The translations under genes were made by a program, and so were the position numbers. 6,044 nucleotides of DNA from JBFEUI01 sp041547565 (GTDB lineage Bacteria > Pseudomonadota > Gammaproteobacteria > Thiohalomonadales > Thiohalomonadaceae), in assembly GCA_041547565.1 (NCBI GenBank), contig JBFEUI010000127.1, positions 1-6,044 on the forward strand, read 5' to 3'. Under the pieces are notes generated by a model, which worked only from the letters and a program-made list of their open reading frames with translations, ran no database searches and was not told the DNA's origin. Of this stretch, positions 5,406-6,044 are shown piece after piece. How positions within the stretch are numbered: position 1 is the stretch's first letter; each line of letters starts with the position of its first letter.

Positions 5406-5421
5406 ATGCAAAGGATTGCAT
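5406..5421 (+). promoter_or_regulatory. Hairpin with the transposase ribosome binding site in its loop
   Basis: ATGCAA (5406-5411) and TTGCAT (5416-5421) form a perfect 6-bp stem whose four-base loop is AGGA, the only Shine-Dalgarno-like sequence before the ATG at 5423. The stem ends one base before the start codon. Folding in the mRNA could limit ribosome access, and the same hairpin in single-stranded DNA could be bound by the encoded HUH protein for self-control. Both ideas are inference. Confidence 0.6.
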
Positions 5422-5422
5422 C

Positions 5423-6044
5423 ATGGCCCGTATACCAAGAATCGTCCTTCCGGGGCAGCCGCACCACATCATTCAACGCGGAAACAACCGCTCTCCGATA
5501 TTTTTCGTCGACGATGATTACCGTCTCTATCTTCGCTGGTTAAGCGAGTCCTGCAACAAGCACGATTGTGCGATTCATGCCTACGTCTTGATGACCAACC
5601 ATGTCCACCTGTTGCTGACACCAACGCGCGAGGACACTATCTGCCGCACCATGCAGACGCTGGGCAGGCGTTATGTTCGCTATATCAATGAGACCTACCA
5701 ACGAACGGGCACCCTGTGGGAGGGCCGCTATAAATCGAGCCTCATCGATAGCGAACGCTACCTGCTCACCTGTTACCGTTACATCGAACTCAATCCGGTA
5801 CGTGCAGGCATGGTCAACCATCCAGAGGATTACCCATGGTCCAGCTATCATCACAATGCCTATGGTAAAAAAGATACCTTAATTTCAGAGCACTACCTAT
5901 ACTTGGCATTGGACTCATCTGTTGCAGCACGCTATAGAGCCTATCGGCAACTTTTCGCCACAGACATCGATAACAAAAGCGTGAACAGTATCAGGGAATG
6001 CACCCATAAGGGATGGGTGCTTGGGAATGACCGATTTAAGGAAC
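5423..6044 (+). CDS. REP-associated tyrosine transposase (RAYT), Y1/HUH family, 3' end beyond window
   Basis: The first 207 residues of a Y1-type (IS200-like) HUH endonuclease are present and no stop is reached, so the gene continues past the right edge. Visible family features are the N-terminal MARIPRIVLPGQPHHIIQRGNN, typical of RAYTs, and the metal-binding HUH motif H60-V61-H62 in LMTNHVHLL. GTLWEGRYKSS (about 96-106) follows, then the catalytic tyrosine region CYRYIELNPVRAGMV (117-131), where Y120 is the likeliest nucleophile. PWSSYHHNAYG (138-148) comes next, and the end at the window edge (LGNDRFKE) matches the usual C-terminal motif, so probably only a few dozen residues are missing. 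Family knowledge: these single-copy domesticated transposases cut and join single-stranded DNA at REP hairpins. The start is supported by AGGA eight bases upstream. The frame is intact and the key residues are present, so it may be active. Confidence 0.92.
   Translation, partial: MARIPRIVLPGQPHHIIQRGNNRSPIFFVDDDYRLYLRWLSESCNKHDCAIHAYVLMTNHVHLLLTPTREDTICRTMQTLGRRYVRYINETYQRTGTLWEGRYKSSLIDSERYLLTCYRYIELNPVRAGMVNHPEDYPWSSYHHNAYGKKDTLISEHYLYLALDSSVAARYRAYRQLFATDIDNKSVNSIRECTHKGWVLGNDRFKE

Noticed and set aside
5540..5854. A 104-codon minus-strand frame opposite the transposase gene
   Set aside because: It lies entirely opposite a clear Y1 transposase with intact motifs and has no supporting signals of its own.

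Overview
The window looks like a chromosomal segment of a proteobacterium, most likely a gammaproteobacterium (inference). The main gene is GC-rich and belongs to a fused flavin/iron-sulfur dehydrogenase family that I know from Beta- and Gammaproteobacteria. The intergenic DNA carries heptanucleotide tandem repeats and REP-like GC-rich hairpins, and a REP-associated tyrosine transposase (RAYT) lies at the right edge. I cannot fix the genus from this sequence.

Layout. Bases 1-370 are a non-coding repeat field: 16 perfect copies of a 7-bp unit, then degenerate copies of a related heptamer in the opposite orientation, interleaved with two near-identical double-hairpin (REP-like) elements. Bases 371-545 show no gene. 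A small conserved-looking protein gene (68 aa, minus strand, 546-752) has a strong ribosome binding site. It is separated by 154 bp from the 1278-aa dehydrogenase gene (minus strand, 907-4743), which dominates the window. Its domain order is DUF3683-like N-terminus, FAD-binding (PCMH-type) domain, FAD-oxidase C-terminal domain, two 4Fe-4S motifs and two CCG (cysteine-rich) modules. A short palindrome resembling dispersed REP-type repeats lies in frame in the linker between the Fe-S and CCG parts.

Bases 4744-5079 are intergenic and contain a second heptamer palindrome. At 5080-5223 (minus) there is an unrecognised 47-aa single-pass membrane microprotein gene with a near-consensus sigma-70 promoter and a GGAGG Shine-Dalgarno. 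Divergent from it, a RAYT-type Y1/HUH transposase gene starts at 5423 and runs off the right end. It is preceded by an 11-bp tandem repeat, a GGGTCAGAGTAAATTGA motif and a hairpin that places the ribosome binding site in its loop.

How the parts may work together: the dehydrogenase probably oxidises a D-2-hydroxyacid (D-lactate, glycolate or D-2-hydroxyglutarate type substrate) and passes electrons through its own Fe-S and CCG modules toward the respiratory chain. The 68-aa gene lies downstream on the same strand, but nothing proves co-transcription. The repeat field and the RAYT form a plausible REP/RAYT pairing, though the two are about 5 kb apart and the link is a hypothesis. The most interesting items are the repeat architecture, the in-frame palindrome and the microprotein. 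I see no defence system, CRISPR array, prophage or RNA gene.
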